Source: Paraburkholderia flagellata
GTDB lineage: Bacteria; Pseudomonadota; Gammaproteobacteria; Burkholderiales; Burkholderiaceae
DNA: 64,000 nucleotides
NCBI RefSeq assembly: GCF_021390645.1
Contig: NZ_JAJEJT010000004.1
Coordinates: 310,001 to 374,000, forward strand
Reading direction: 5' to 3'
Below the pieces are notes generated by a model. That model was not told where the DNA came from. It was given only the letters and a program-made list of their open reading frames with translations, and did not search any database. Positions 26,161-35,778 of this stretch are shown here, in pieces. A program made the position numbers and the translations under genes. Position 1 is the first letter of the stretch; every line of letters starts with the position of its first letter.

Positions 26161-27321
26161 ATGAGACAGATAGTGATAGGCGTATTTGACAGCTACGCAG
26201 AGGCATATTCAGCGCAAGTGGCACTTGGCGGAGCAGGCGTACCGCAAACAGATGTTGCTGTCTACTCGACGAGCGCCGACGCGCCGGTCGAAAAGGGGCC
26301 GCGTGTCTACGCACCGGGTGGTGGGGAGGTCCGCCATCACAAGGCGATGTTCGATCGACTCGAACAATTGTTTGCGCGGCTTTTCAAGCCCGGGGAGTAT
26401 CCGCCGCAGGCCGATGACTACCGGCAGTTCGTCCGCCGCGGGGGCACGATTGTTAGCGCTGACGTTTCCGAACCGCAGATCGACATGACTCTCGATCTGA
26501 TGCGCCGGGCGGGTGCCGCGGACATTGAGGAGCGCGCCAACGATTGGCGCAACAGACCTGTGGACGCAAAAACACCCGGTCAACAGGATGATGCAACTTC
26601 CGGCGACGGGTTCCCAAAAAACGAGACGTCGACCAGCGAGCACAACGAAAAGCGCGTCTACGGCGAGAGGAGTGCAAATCCTGCGCCCTCGCTTCACCGA
26701 GCGCAAGAGGCCGCTGCTGTACGCACCGCGCCAGCGGCTTCAAATGCGCACACGACATCCACTGGCCATGCTTCTGCCGGAGCAGACGCCGGGTTGCATG
26801 GCGGAGCCTCTGCTTCGACAGATCCGAATGCGGTTGACAAGGCGCAGCAGGTAAAAGGCCGCACGCAGCAGCACGGATCGAGTCCGTGGGGCCAACCAGC
26901 GTCGCGGGAACCCAGTGCAACAGACGTCGGGGCCACACATGCCCCCCAGGATGAAAATCTGAAATCGCGCGCAGCGCACTCGTTCGCAGGCAACGCGAGT
27001 GCAGCGAAAGCTGAACCGCCGCCTGGAACAGGCTACGCGGGCGACCCTAATCTGGGAATGCCCCAGGACGAAGCCCACGAAAGGGAGATGCGCAGGAACT
27101 ATGACGCTCACTTCGCAAGCTCGGGCGCATCATACGACGAGTATCGCCGGGCCTACACGCATGGAGCCACGCTCGGGCAAGAGGAGCGGTATCGCGGTTC
27201 GGACTGGAGCAAGGCTGAGCCCGGTGTTCGCGAAACCTGGGAATCCTCCTATCCGGAAAGTCGGTGGGATCGAATCAAGGCTGCCGTGCGACACGGTTGG
27301 GACCGTGTCAGGTGGGGTTGA
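26161..27321 (+). CDS. General-stress-type protein with a long disordered middle
   Basis: The 386-aa protein starts with a YflT/GSP17M-like alpha-beta domain (about 1-120: IVIGVFDSYAEAYSAQVAL, then RRGGTIVSADVSEPQ). A long Ala/Ser/Gln-rich, probably disordered stretch follows (130-320). The C-terminus (320-386) holds YDEYRRAYTHGATLGQEERY, GSDW and a Trp-rich basic tail WDRIKAAVRHGWDRVRWG. Similar N- and C-terminal blocks occur in stress-linked proteins of Burkholderiales, to my knowledge without biochemical function. Two palindromes upstream may control it. Confidence 0.7.
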   Translation: MRQIVIGVFDSYAEAYSAQVALGGAGVPQTDVAVYSTSADAPVEKGPRVYAPGGGEVRHHKAMFDRLEQLFARLFKPGEYPPQADDYRQFVRRGGTIVSADVSEPQIDMTLDLMRRAGAADIEERANDWRNRPVDAKTPGQQDDATSGDGFPKNETSTSEHNEKRVYGERSANPAPSLHRAQEAAAVRTAPAASNAHTTSTGHASAGADAGLHGGASASTDPNAVDKAQQVKGRTQQHGSSPWGQPASREPSATDVGATHAPQDENLKSRAAHSFAGNASAAKAEPPPGTGYAGDPNLGMPQDEAHEREMRRNYDAHFASSGASYDEYRRAYTHGATLGQEERYRGSDWSKAEPGVRETWESSYPESRWDRIKAAVRHGWDRVRWG

Positions 27322-27592
27322 CGCTGCTTTTTTGCACTCCCGTTACCAAAGGGGAAGGGGCGTGGCTTGGCCAATGGGCGTCCATCGCCAGCCCGCCCTC
27401 GTCACCGACATATCTCATGTAATCCTGAAGCTCAGTATCAAAAGAAATCAGGCGCCAGCACCCATGGAGCTTACTGTTGCGCTCAGAAATGTTCCCTCCT
27501 GTGGTATTTCACCGGAATGTACGTATCTGCCGAATTCAGGGTATCCATCGCTCAACGCTGGACGCGGGCGCAGGCTACGCTCTGCGCGCGAC

Positions 27593-28108
27593 CTACCTGG
27601 CTTCCGCAGACGCGTTGTCGCGCCGGTTGACCGCCAGTTGTAGCAGAGAGCGCGACAGGAGCTTATGAAACGGCATGATGGCAAACAGGTAGAGTCTTCC
27701 AAGGAGATTGTTGATTTTGACCAAGGTTGAAATCGTCACTTCCGATCCCTTCGCACTCGGTTGAATACTTATCCAGATCCGAAAATCCAGATGCTTGTCG
27801 TCACCACCGACGACGACTTCAGCGTTCGTACTTCAAATAATCGGAAACACGTCAATTTTCCCCAGCCCGCGATCGCTGAAGTCAATACTTGCCTCTAGTC
27901 CGAACGGCGCCATGATTTCGTTACGCAAGGCCATCAGACATCGGACCATGTTTGGCGGATCGGCGAACACGGCGCGCGCTGCTTGTTCGGCGTCGACGTA
28001 GGTTCGAACTGCCTGAACGGAATAACCATCAGCGAACTCGATGCGTGACAGTCCTGACGCACGAATTGCCGCCGTCGGTGTGGGAATCAGCAAGACTTTG
28101 TTTGTCAT
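27593..28108 (-). pseudogene. DUF2867-family gene interrupted by one in-frame TGA
   Basis: Reading the minus strand from ATG at 28108, 91 codons match the N-terminal half of DUF2867 proteins (EFADGYSVQAVRTY, then MVRCLMALRNEIMAPFGLEA). A TGA stop occupies 27833-27835. The same frame then continues for 79 codons with the expected second half (GGDDKHLDFRIWI, then LLGRLYLFAIMPFHKLLSRS) to a TAG at 27593-27595. The total of 171 codons is the normal family length. So one point change (for example from CGA, GGA or TGG) explains the break, and nothing else is lost. Confidence 0.8.
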
Positions 28109-28532
28109 GAGTACCCCAGGTGAAATTCCAAATGTAATAGGTTCGGCAATATTGCGTGCTATATGCGGACCGACTCAAACCTGCACAACTGCGCCCCGTA
28201 GCCTGCAATCAGGATCGGAGCAACTTGCCGACAAATCTTCTTTTATTGATGCAGCGAGCGAATTCTTGAATATCGCGGTTTGATTGGGCGGCTTTTACGT
28301 GCTTCCCAAACTTGTCGCGATTCGAGGCGCGCGGTCGAGTTTTCCGCTCATGGCGGTGGATTCAACCAGTCGATGCAACACACCCAGAAGGCGTTGATGT
28401 GGGACCGCTGGCGCAAAGGCGATACGATTCATTAAATGCCAAGCTGTTCGATCGAGACACTCCCTCATCGCGACTACTGCGTGTTCATCTTCTCGATCTC
28501 TCGTCGCAGAAGACCTGAAGCGTTTCGCGCCC
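28109..28532. other. Intergenic region, no gene seen
   Basis: This AT-richer stretch holds only short frames without family character. It likely includes the promoter of the broken DUF2867 gene at its left end; the zntB gene enters from the right end with its stop. Confidence 0.4.
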
Positions 28533-29549
28533 TCAGTCGCGCGTCAGGCGGGCAATGAGCCAGCCGGCGAGGCAGGTCAGCAGCAACGCCAACGGCAGGA
28601 CCACCCAGAAGCCATGCGCATTGGAGCTCAAAGGGAGGCCGCCGATATTCATGCCAAAGAGGCCCGAAATCAGGGTGATCGGCAATGCGATCACCGTGAC
28701 CGACGTCAGGATCAGGACGCTTCGGTTCGTGTGCTCGACGACCTTGCTGTCGATCTCCTCCTGCAGAAGCCGGATATGTTCCTCGATAGCGGTGGTGTCG
28801 CGCAGCTCGAGCGAGAACTGCTCCGCGCACTCACGCAGCGATTGCACATCTTCCTCCCGCAGCCAGTCAGGCGGACGGCTGACGAGTCGAAAGAGCGCCG
28901 CGGGTTCCGGCGTAAGCAGGCGGCGCAGCCGCACGAGGTCGCGATGGATCGCGGCCAGGCTCGAGCCTTTCGGCAGCTTGCCGGTAAAGAGCGCATCCTC
29001 GGCGTCGTTGGCGCCTTGTACGGCGCTGCGCCCAATGCCGAACATCACCTGAGCCTGTTGTTGCAGCAAATGGATCAAGAGCGCCATCGGACTGTGAAAT
29101 GGGTGTCCCGATTGCACCTCGCGGCGCAACTGCTCAATCGAGCGAAGCGGGATAGTGCGCACGCTCAGCAGGCAGCGTGCATCTGCGCTCACCCAGAGAG
29201 TCGCGACCTCGAGCCGCCGCTTGCGCTTCATGTCATAGTCGACGTCGTTCAGCACGGCGATGAAGTGCTGATGTGCGGGCACGATGCGTGTGGAGCGATA
29301 ACCTTCTCGCACGATTTCGCTCAACGCTGCGGGAACCTCGGCGAGTTGCGGGGGCCAGCCTTCGAGCGCGCTCGGAACGTCGTGAAAATGCAGCCATACG
29401 AATTCCGCGGGCGGGTTTTCGTCGCGCTTGAGCCACTCGATTGCCTTCGCCGCGTCGATCTGCCGGCCGATTCCGTCTTCGGCGAACAGGTACCCGCGGT
29501 CCAGTGGAACGGAAGTCGTAGTATTCACGGTGAGCCCTGCCGTAGGCAT
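28533..29549 (-). CDS. zntB: ZntB-type CorA-family zinc transporter
   Basis: The 338-aa protein has a large cytoplasmic domain with long helices (about 1-270) and two C-terminal membrane helices. The first ends with the loop motif GMNIGGLP, the CorA-family signature in its ZntB-like form (GMN followed by IGG). ZntB moves Zn2+ across the inner membrane. The start is unsure: GTG 29582, ATG 29549 and GTG 29528 are all possible; the last gives the N-terminus most like other family members. Confidence 0.9.
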   Translation of the reverse strand: MPTAGLTVNTTTSVPLDRGYLFAEDGIGRQIDAAKAIEWLKRDENPPAEFVWLHFHDVPSALEGWPPQLAEVPAALSEIVREGYRSTRIVPAHQHFIAVLNDVDYDMKRKRRLEVATLWVSADARCLLSVRTIPLRSIEQLRREVQSGHPFHSPMALLIHLLQQQAQVMFGIGRSAVQGANDAEDALFTGKLPKGSSLAAIHRDLVRLRRLLTPEPAALFRLVSRPPDWLREEDVQSLRECAEQFSLELRDTTAIEEHIRLLQEEIDSKVVEHTNRSVLILTSVTVIALPITLISGLFGMNIGGLPLSSNAHGFWVVLPLALLLTCLAGWLIARLTRD

Positions 29550-29582
29550 CGAGGGCGTTCTGCTGCCAGTGCATTGCGCCAC

Positions 29583-29925
29583 CGGCCGGCGCCGTCGTCG
29601 TAAGTTTCAGGAAAACGCCCGAGCCATGGAGGCCTTGGGCCGCCCCCCGGTACTGCCAGATGCGAGAGCCATGGGCACGATCTGTGTGCGGCCACTATTC
29701 ATCGATCACTCGCGCGTTTCGTCGGACTTTCAGGGGGCGGCTTTCATCAAAAAACCAAACCGTCGGTCATGAAAGGAATGCTGGGGACCGTCCAGCGACG
29801 CTGCGAACGAAGCTGGGACGCGGGCGCTGCCCACTCCGGTATCCAGATGAGCCAACCGTCCTCGAATAGCCACGAAAGTCGTCATACGCGATGGTTTCAC
29901 TAGCGTACCACTCGCGGCAACAGTT
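29583..29925. other. Intergenic region before the transglycosylase remnant
   Basis: No gene is supported. It contains the presumed zntB promoter. In the plus frame leading into the remnant a stop lies at 29848, and no homology is seen before it. Confidence 0.35.
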
Positions 29926-30114
29926 GCCTTCCTCCAGGTCGGCGCAGTTGTTCGCCCATCAAAGATCGCCAGAATGCGCAATGAAGCACTGAGACTCCGG
30001 CTCGATCCGGACAGATGGTCCAACAATGTCGAGATCGTCGTCGCCGAGAAGATCGGCATGGAGACTTCCATATACGTTCGCAATTTCTATAAGTACTACG
30101 ATCGTATCTATTGA
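29926..30114 (+). pseudogene. C-terminal remnant of a lytic transglycosylase (MltF-like)
   Basis: The plus strand reads KIARMRNEALRLRLDPDRW, then NNVEIVVAEKIGMETSIYV, then NFYKYYDRIY and a stop at 30112. This is the pattern at the end of MltF-type murein transglycosylases (ARxRxEAxxxGLDPNxWFxNVE...IGxETVxYVxNIxKYY). Upstream the expected ASYNAGP block is garbled (AFLQVGAVVRPS) and no start or catalytic domain is present. About 60 codons remain of a gene that should exceed 200. Confidence 0.6.
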
Positions 30115-30352
30115 TTAGAGAGGCCCAGGCCGCGCGAGGCAGTCGGAACTGTACGCAGGTAAGCAGGGCAGCGTCGATGACCGCTAGCGTCAGGTAACTG
30201 CCATCGAAACACCGCAGGGCGAGTGGCGGACGTGGGTTGAGAGTGTGAGTTCGCTGATGCAGGAAGGTGACGCCGGGCCGCTCGATACTGCCACCGTTAG
30301 CATTCCTGCGCATTGCCGACGCAGAACACAGTACGCCGGTACTCAGGCGCCG

Positions 30353-31057
30353 TCAGTTCGGAGCCGGCGCGTCCAGATAGACGCCAGCCGACAGTCCGGC
30401 CTTCACTTGCCGCGTAAAGTCGTCGGTGGACACTTCCTCCGCCCCGGCTTCGATCGCGTCGTATGCCTGACGCACGACTTCTGCCGGCGTCGCCTTCGGC
30501 ACTTCCAGTCCGCGCGTCAGATCCGTATCGATAAACCCTGCATGCAGCCCGACCACCTGCGTGTGCTGCTCGCGCAGCGAATGACGCAGGCCGTTGGTCA
30601 CCGCCCACGCGGCCGACTTCGACACGCCGTAACCGGCGAGGATCGGCCGGTTTATCCAGCTCGCCACAGACAGCACGTTCAGGATCGCGCCGCCGCCGTT
30701 GCCGGCGAGGTTGCCTGCGAACGCCCGCGACATCGACAGCATGCCGAACACGTTGGTTTCGAAGTGATCGCGCAACGCGTCTAGCGCGCCGTCGTCCGTC
30801 AGGCTGCCAAGCCGAGCGATGCCCGCGTTGTTGATCAGAAGCGTGACGTCGCGCGCCATGTCGGCGGCAGCGGCCACGGCCGCCGGATCGGTCACATCCA
30901 GCTTCACGGGCACGACGCCCGGCAGCGCGACGCTGGCCGGATTGCGCGCGCCCCCATACACCTTGCGCTCTCCTCTTTCGAGCGCCTGCTTCGCGAACTC
31001 AAGGCCAAGTCCGCGGTTCGCGCCCGTCACGAAAACAACAGCACCTTCGATCTTCAT
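30353..31057 (-). CDS. Short-chain dehydrogenase/reductase (SDR)
   Basis: The 234-aa enzyme has the cofactor motif VTGANRGLGLEFAKQAL, the NNAG motif, and the catalytic YGVSKSA (Tyr, Lys). NADPH or NADH preference and substrate are unknown. Its ATG overlaps the stop of the enoyl-CoA hydratase gene by four bases, with ggatgag as ribosome site, so they form an operon. Confidence 0.9.
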   Translation of the reverse strand: MKIEGAVVFVTGANRGLGLEFAKQALERGERKVYGGARNPASVALPGVVPVKLDVTDPAAVAAAADMARDVTLLINNAGIARLGSLTDDGALDALRDHFETNVFGMLSMSRAFAGNLAGNGGGAILNVLSVASWINRPILAGYGVSKSAAWAVTNGLRHSLREQHTQVVGLHAGFIDTDLTRGLEVPKATPAEVVRQAYDAIEAGAEEVSTDDFTRQVKAGLSAGVYLDAPAPN

Positions 31058-31932
31058 ATCTCATCCTTTCGCATGTCGGATCGCTGAGACGCCGCCTGCG
31101 GCCGCTCCGTGTCATCGTTGCCCGCCTGCCCAAGCGTGGGCAGATACCTGCCGAAGTTCATTTCGAAGTCGCTCGGCACGCCGTAGGCCAGGTTCCGGAG
31201 CTTGGCGCGCCGGGCCTGCCCACTTGGCGAGGCCAGGGCCGGGAAGAACAGGTCGATGCTCGACTGGAGTTCGGCAGCCGTTGGCACTCCAAAGCGATTG
31301 ATTTGGGCTTTCGCCGCGCCGAGTGTTTCACGGTCGAATGTGGCCAGACGCCGGACAAGCGTATCGACAAAAGAGTCGAGGTCGGCATCGTCCAGCGTGC
31401 GGTTCACCCAGCCATAGCGTTCGGCGACGTCGGCGTCGAAATCGTCGGCGCTGAGGGCAATCTCAAGTGCCCGCGAGCGGCCGACCAGGCGCGGAAGCCA
31501 TTCCAGCGCTCCGCCGGCAGGGACCAGGCCGACGCCGACCTCCGGGTTGCCGAATATCGCATTTTGCCGGCTGGCGAAACGCATGTCGCAGGCCAGCACG
31601 AACTCGTTACCGATGCCGCGCGTGCGGCCGCGAATCTTGGCGATGCTCACGACCGGCGCTGACGAGAGACGCAGCACGCAGTCGCGCCAAAGGCCCAGCA
31701 CCTCAGGTCTTTCGGCTGCCTTGGCTACGTCGAGATGGGCGACGAAAAAATCAGGATTCGCCGACTGAAACAATACGACCTTCACGGACGGGTCCGCCTC
31801 GAGGTCGGTCATTAGCTCTCCAAATTCATCGATCGTTGCCGGCACAAACATGTTGATCGGCGGGTTGCTGAAGGTGACCGTCCACCGGCCCGGATTGGTC
31901 CGGTCGATGTCGAGTTGCGAAGAATCGGGCAT
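31054..31932 (-). CDS. Enoyl-CoA hydratase/isomerase family protein
   Basis: The 292-aa crotonase-fold protein has the oxyanion-hole regions (FVAHLDVAKA and GRTRGIGNEFVLACDMRFAS) and the later FGNPEVGVGLVPAGGALEWL. The Glu in GNPEVG matches one catalytic position; the other Glu is less clear, so the reaction may differ from plain hydration. It is coupled by overlap to the SDR gene; aggagaag precedes the start. Confidence 0.85.
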   Translation of the reverse strand: MPDSSQLDIDRTNPGRWTVTFSNPPINMFVPATIDEFGELMTDLEADPSVKVVLFQSANPDFFVAHLDVAKAAERPEVLGLWRDCVLRLSSAPVVSIAKIRGRTRGIGNEFVLACDMRFASRQNAIFGNPEVGVGLVPAGGALEWLPRLVGRSRALEIALSADDFDADVAERYGWVNRTLDDADLDSFVDTLVRRLATFDRETLGAAKAQINRFGVPTAAELQSSIDLFFPALASPSGQARRAKLRNLAYGVPSDFEMNFGRYLPTLGQAGNDDTERPQAASQRSDMRKDEI

Positions 31933-32055
31933 GGTGCTTCTCCTGAGGCGATGGGTAGACCGGCGCTGCGTTCAAGCGGTCTCGGACCGCGCCAGCTTGC
32001 ACGTCAGGGGCCTTTACCGCGCAGAAGAGCCGGTTGAAGAATCAGACGCGCCAGC

Positions 32056-32733
32056 TCACAAAGGCAACGCCTTGCCTGCCTGCTCATTTGCCATGTACTC
32101 GGCGTACCAGTCCGGCCAATTCTCGTCGCGTTGGCCGCCGGTTCGCTTCTCGTGCTCGCCGTGCGCCGCTTCCGCCCGCCGGAGCGCCGCCGCGAGATCC
32201 GCTGTAGAGGCGAAGGTCGTGGCGTCTGTATCCTGGCGACCGGGCGCTCGGTGCGTGAGTTCCTGGAACAGCCAGCCATTGCCGTCCGGATCGCTAAACG
32301 AGGCGAACGTGCGATAGCTGCGTTGCTCGGGGTCCCGACCGCTAATACGGATTCGCCCGAACAGATAGGGATCGTCCGGGCCGGCGTACGCGCCAGCGGC
32401 ATCGTGAAACACTTCACTCATCTCGACCCCACGTCCCAGCAGTTCCTTGCGAGCTGCCTCGACGTCGGAGACGATCAGGTACAGCCCTTGTGCGGAGCCG
32501 GGTGTAGCCGCTGTGACATTCTTGCCGAAGATGACCGAACACCCGGAACCGGGCGGCGTGAACTGGATTACGCGGAAGTAGCCATCGTCGGAGGCAAAGT
32601 CGGCGTCGAGCCTCCAACCCAAGCCGCCGTAAAAGCGCTTGGAGCGATCGACATCGGAAACAGGGATGACGACGACCTCAAGCTTCATGTCGACGCCCCG
32701 CACGTTCGGGGTCCCGAGTGCAGCGTTGCTCAT
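32056..32733 (-). CDS. VOC (glyoxalase-type) family protein
   Basis: The 225-aa protein carries one VOC domain (about 17-150: VVVIPVSDVDRSKRFYGGLGW and later FSDPDGNGWLFQE) and a C-terminal tail ending with a helical segment (WPDWYAEYMANEQAGKALPL). The tail motif is common in a group of uncharacterised VOC proteins. A gggagg ribosome site precedes ATG 32733; the frame is open beyond that but without homology. It is upstream of the hydratase-SDR pair by 123 bases and may share its transcript. Confidence 0.85.
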   Translation of the reverse strand: MSNAALGTPNVRGVDMKLEVVVIPVSDVDRSKRFYGGLGWRLDADFASDDGYFRVIQFTPPGSGCSVIFGKNVTAATPGSAQGLYLIVSDVEAARKELLGRGVEMSEVFHDAAGAYAGPDDPYLFGRIRISGRDPEQRSYRTFASFSDPDGNGWLFQELTHRAPGRQDTDATTFASTADLAAALRRAEAAHGEHEKRTGGQRDENWPDWYAEYMANEQAGKALPL

Positions 32734-33182
32734 GTGAACCTCCCACTGCTTCGGCCGCAACGCGGCCTTCGAGATTGACGACAGCGACAAGTGGCGACGG
32801 GAGCCGGATGTGACTTGCGCGGGCCGGGCCGGATCGGCTGTCGCGACGCATCGCTCAGTTCCAGTCCGGCACAGGGTGCATGTCGGGCCGGTGTTCGGCA
32901 CGGACACGGTTGCCGCGGCTCTCAGGCTCGGGCATCTGCGCACAACTGAGTCATATCGTAGGTCGGCCCAATTACGAATTCCTCTCACCATGACGCCAAC
33001 TTTGGATTTGGACAGGACCTCGGCCGTGAACCTCGGAAGGCGACGGCAAAGGGCCTCATCGCTCCGACTGCAGCGCCCGAAAGACGAAACGGCCGCCTGC
33101 GGACGCGTGGGTCCGTTGCGTCGCAACGTGCGCATGCACACCTTGCGACGCACCAGGCGGTAGTTCTTCCTAGACTATCGCC
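32734..33182. promoter_or_regulatory. Divergent promoter region between the VOC gene and ligD, with a dyad
   Basis: No gene is seen in these 449 bases. Near ligD, gttgcgtcgcaac at 33115-33127 is a perfect 6-1-6 palindrome. A longer dyad pairs gcgtcgcaa (33118-33126) with ttgcgacgc (33143-33151), a perfect 9-base match across a 16-base spacer. It ends 31 bases before the ligD start and is a likely operator or attenuating hairpin. Confidence 0.5.
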
Positions 33183-35699
33183 ATGGCCTCAACCCGCGAC
33201 CGCGATCCGCCATCTCCGCCTCTTTCCCGCTATCGCAAAAGGCGGGATTTCGGTGTCACGCCCGAACCGGTTCCGTCGGTTGCCAGCCAGTCTGTCGACC
33301 ACGGGCATCTGACCTTTGTCGTGCAGAAGCACTGGGCCAGCCGCCTGCACTATGACCTCCGGCTCGAACTCGACGGCGTGTTGCTGTCGTGGGCCGTACC
33401 CAAGGGTCCTTGTTACGACCCGAAGGAAAAAAGGATGGCCATTCACGTGGAGGACCATCCGGTCGAATATTCCAGCTTCGAGGGGACGATTCCACGCAAG
33501 CAGTACGGCGCCGGTGACGTGATTGTCTGGGACAGCGGAACATGGGAGCCCGTCGGCAACCCTCGCGAGGGAATGAAATCCGGCAAGCTGGTTTTCCGGC
33601 TGCACGGTGAAAAGCTTGCTGGTCTCTGGGAACTGGTTCGCATCACGAAGCCCGGCGACAAGCAAGACCAATGGATGCTGTTCAAGAAGCGCGACGCGTG
33701 GGCGCAACCGCTGGCGGAATACGATGTCATCAAGGCGCTCCCAGACAGTGTCACAGCGAAGCCGCTCGGGCTCATTGAAGCGCGCGAGCCGAGGGGGGCG
33801 AGGCGTGCGCGCAGCGGAGCGTCGCAGGTAGACCTTTCAGCTGCGGTGTCGGCTTCACTGCCTGCCAAACTTGAGCCACAACTCGCGACCCTGGCGGCTT
33901 CACTTCCCACAAGCGGTGACTGGATAACTGAGGCCAAGCTCGATGGCTATCGTTTGTTGTCCCGTGTCGCCAACGGGCATGTACGACTCATTACGCGCGG
34001 CAGCCACGACTGGACAGCAAAGTTCCCGACTCTCGCAGCGGAGGTCCTGGCGCTTCCAGTAGCGAGTGCGTGGCTGGATGGTGAAATCACTGTCCTTAAA
34101 AATGGCATACCGAGTTTCGCTGCGTTACAGGACGCGATAGATGGCAACGCCAACCAGGACATCGTCTACTTCCTGTTCGATTTGCTATACCTCGACGGGA
34201 ACGACCTCAGGAAGGTGCCCCTTTGGTCGAGGCGCGCACTTCTCGCGCAGGTGCTTGAAAATGGCGGCGAGCACCTTCGCTTCAGTCAGGACTTCGAGGC
34301 GCCGGCGGCGCAGTTGTTCGAAGCCGCGTCGGGTCTGGGCCTTGAAGGCCTCATGCTCAAGCGCCGCGACGCGCGTTATGAGCCGGGAAGGAGCCAGACG
34401 TGGCTCAAGGCGAAATCCCGGCTTCGGCAGGAACTGGTCATCTGTGGCTTTACTGCCCGTGGCGGCGAGGACGGGGAGGTCGGTAGCCTGCTGCTCGGCT
34501 ACTACGTCGATGGCGAGCTTCGCGATGCCGGAAGTGTCGGCACCGGGTGGGACGCGAGGACCGCGCGGGACCTGTGGGCGCGGCTGACGCCGCTCGAAGT
34601 GGATGCGGCACCATTTGACGTTGCGCTCGCCAGGCCGCGCCGCTGGTCCCGGCGTGCGGCCGGCAGCGAGCGCTGGGTTCGCCCCGAACTGGTCGCCGAA
34701 GTTGAATTCGCGGACTGGACTGCCGATGGCGTTGTCCGGCAGGCCTCGTTCAGAGGCCTGCGAATCGACAAGCCGGCAACGGGTGTTATACGGGAGGGCG
34801 GGAAGACGCAGGCACCCGCACCTCAGTTGAAGCTGAAAATCACCCATCCGGAGCGGGTTGTCGACCCATCGACTGGCATCACAAAGGCAGACTTGGTTCG
34901 CTATTACGCGAGCATCGCGGAGCGGATACTGCCTCACCTGAAGGCCCGACCCCTCGCCATGGTCCGCGCACCGGACGGCATTGCGGGACAGCTGTTCTTC
35001 CAGAAGCACGCCGAGAGAACGGCCATGCCCGGACTGACCGCCCACGCCCGCAGCCTGTGGCCGAATCATCCTCCCTTGCTGACGCTCGACACCGTCGACG
35101 CGCTACTGTCGGCAGCGCAGATGAACACCGTCGAGTTTCACACGTGGAATTCGACAGTCCGCCGACTCGACAAGCCCGACCGGGTCATCTTCGACCTGGA
35201 CCCCGGTGAGGGCGTGAAATGGGGGCGCGTTCAGGAGGCAGCGCTCCTCGTTCAAACACTGCTCTCAGAACTGGGTCTGGAAGCCTGGCTGAAGACGAGC
35301 GGCGGGAAAGGATTGCATGTCGTCGTGCCGCTTGCCCCAAGGCTGGGCTACGAGGCGGTCAAGTCGTTCTCGCAGGCATTCGTGCGACATCTTGCGAAGA
35401 CCATTCCAGAGCGCTTTTCGGCGACATCAGGGCCTTCGAACCGCGTCGGAAAGGTCTATGTCGATTATCTGCGCAACGGAAAGGCGCAGACCACCGTCGC
35501 AGCGTTTTCCGCGCGGGCGCGAGCCGGAATGGGCGTCTCGATGCCGGTTTCCTGGGAACAGTTGAACGACCTGAAAAGCGGGGCGCAGTGGACGGTCCAG
35601 ACGGCCCGCGAGTACCTCAGTTTCCAGCAGCACGACCCGTGGGCGGATTACTGGTCGGCGTCGCAATCGTTGGCATCGGCGATAAAGCTCCTAAAATGA
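33183..35699 (+). CDS. ligD: LigD, multifunctional NHEJ DNA ligase (PE-LIG-POL)
   Basis: The 838-aa protein has the three LigD modules in the order found in Pseudomonas. The 3'-phosphoesterase (about 36-170) keeps HWASRLHYDLRLELDG with His50, His56 and Asp58. The ATP-dependent ligase (about 230-540) has the nucleotidyl-acceptor Lys252 in EAKLDGYRL. The polymerase/primase module (about 560-838) has DLDPGEGVKW and SGGKGLHVVVPL. It repairs double-strand breaks with Ku. No clear ribosome site precedes the ATG, so translation may be weak or leaderless. ku follows after 79 bases. Confidence 0.95.
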   Translation: MASTRDRDPPSPPLSRYRKRRDFGVTPEPVPSVASQSVDHGHLTFVVQKHWASRLHYDLRLELDGVLLSWAVPKGPCYDPKEKRMAIHVEDHPVEYSSFEGTIPRKQYGAGDVIVWDSGTWEPVGNPREGMKSGKLVFRLHGEKLAGLWELVRITKPGDKQDQWMLFKKRDAWAQPLAEYDVIKALPDSVTAKPLGLIEAREPRGARRARSGASQVDLSAAVSASLPAKLEPQLATLAASLPTSGDWITEAKLDGYRLLSRVANGHVRLITRGSHDWTAKFPTLAAEVLALPVASAWLDGEITVLKNGIPSFAALQDAIDGNANQDIVYFLFDLLYLDGNDLRKVPLWSRRALLAQVLENGGEHLRFSQDFEAPAAQLFEAASGLGLEGLMLKRRDARYEPGRSQTWLKAKSRLRQELVICGFTARGGEDGEVGSLLLGYYVDGELRDAGSVGTGWDARTARDLWARLTPLEVDAAPFDVALARPRRWSRRAAGSERWVRPELVAEVEFADWTADGVVRQASFRGLRIDKPATGVIREGGKTQAPAPQLKLKITHPERVVDPSTGITKADLVRYYASIAERILPHLKARPLAMVRAPDGIAGQLFFQKHAERTAMPGLTAHARSLWPNHPPLLTLDTVDALLSAAQMNTVEFHTWNSTVRRLDKPDRVIFDLDPGEGVKWGRVQEAALLVQTLLSELGLEAWLKTSGGKGLHVVVPLAPRLGYEAVKSFSQAFVRHLAKTIPERFSATSGPSNRVGKVYVDYLRNGKAQTTVAAFSARARAGMGVSMPVSWEQLNDLKSGAQWTVQTAREYLSFQQHDPWADYWSASQSLASAIKLLK

Positions 35700-35778
35700 A
35701 ACGACCGCTGGTCGGCGGCGGCACGGGCCTTGCGTCAAGCGACGTGCCGAACGTGCAAATCCCCGCAAGGAGAAGTCC

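Noticed and set aside
27448..27702. 84-aa minus-strand frame inside the DUF2867 pseudogene
   Set aside because: It is out of frame with the clear DUF2867 sequence and has no family character.
29730..30083. 117-aa minus-strand frame opposite the transglycosylase remnant
   Set aside because: The homology is on the plus strand; the minus frame is a shadow.
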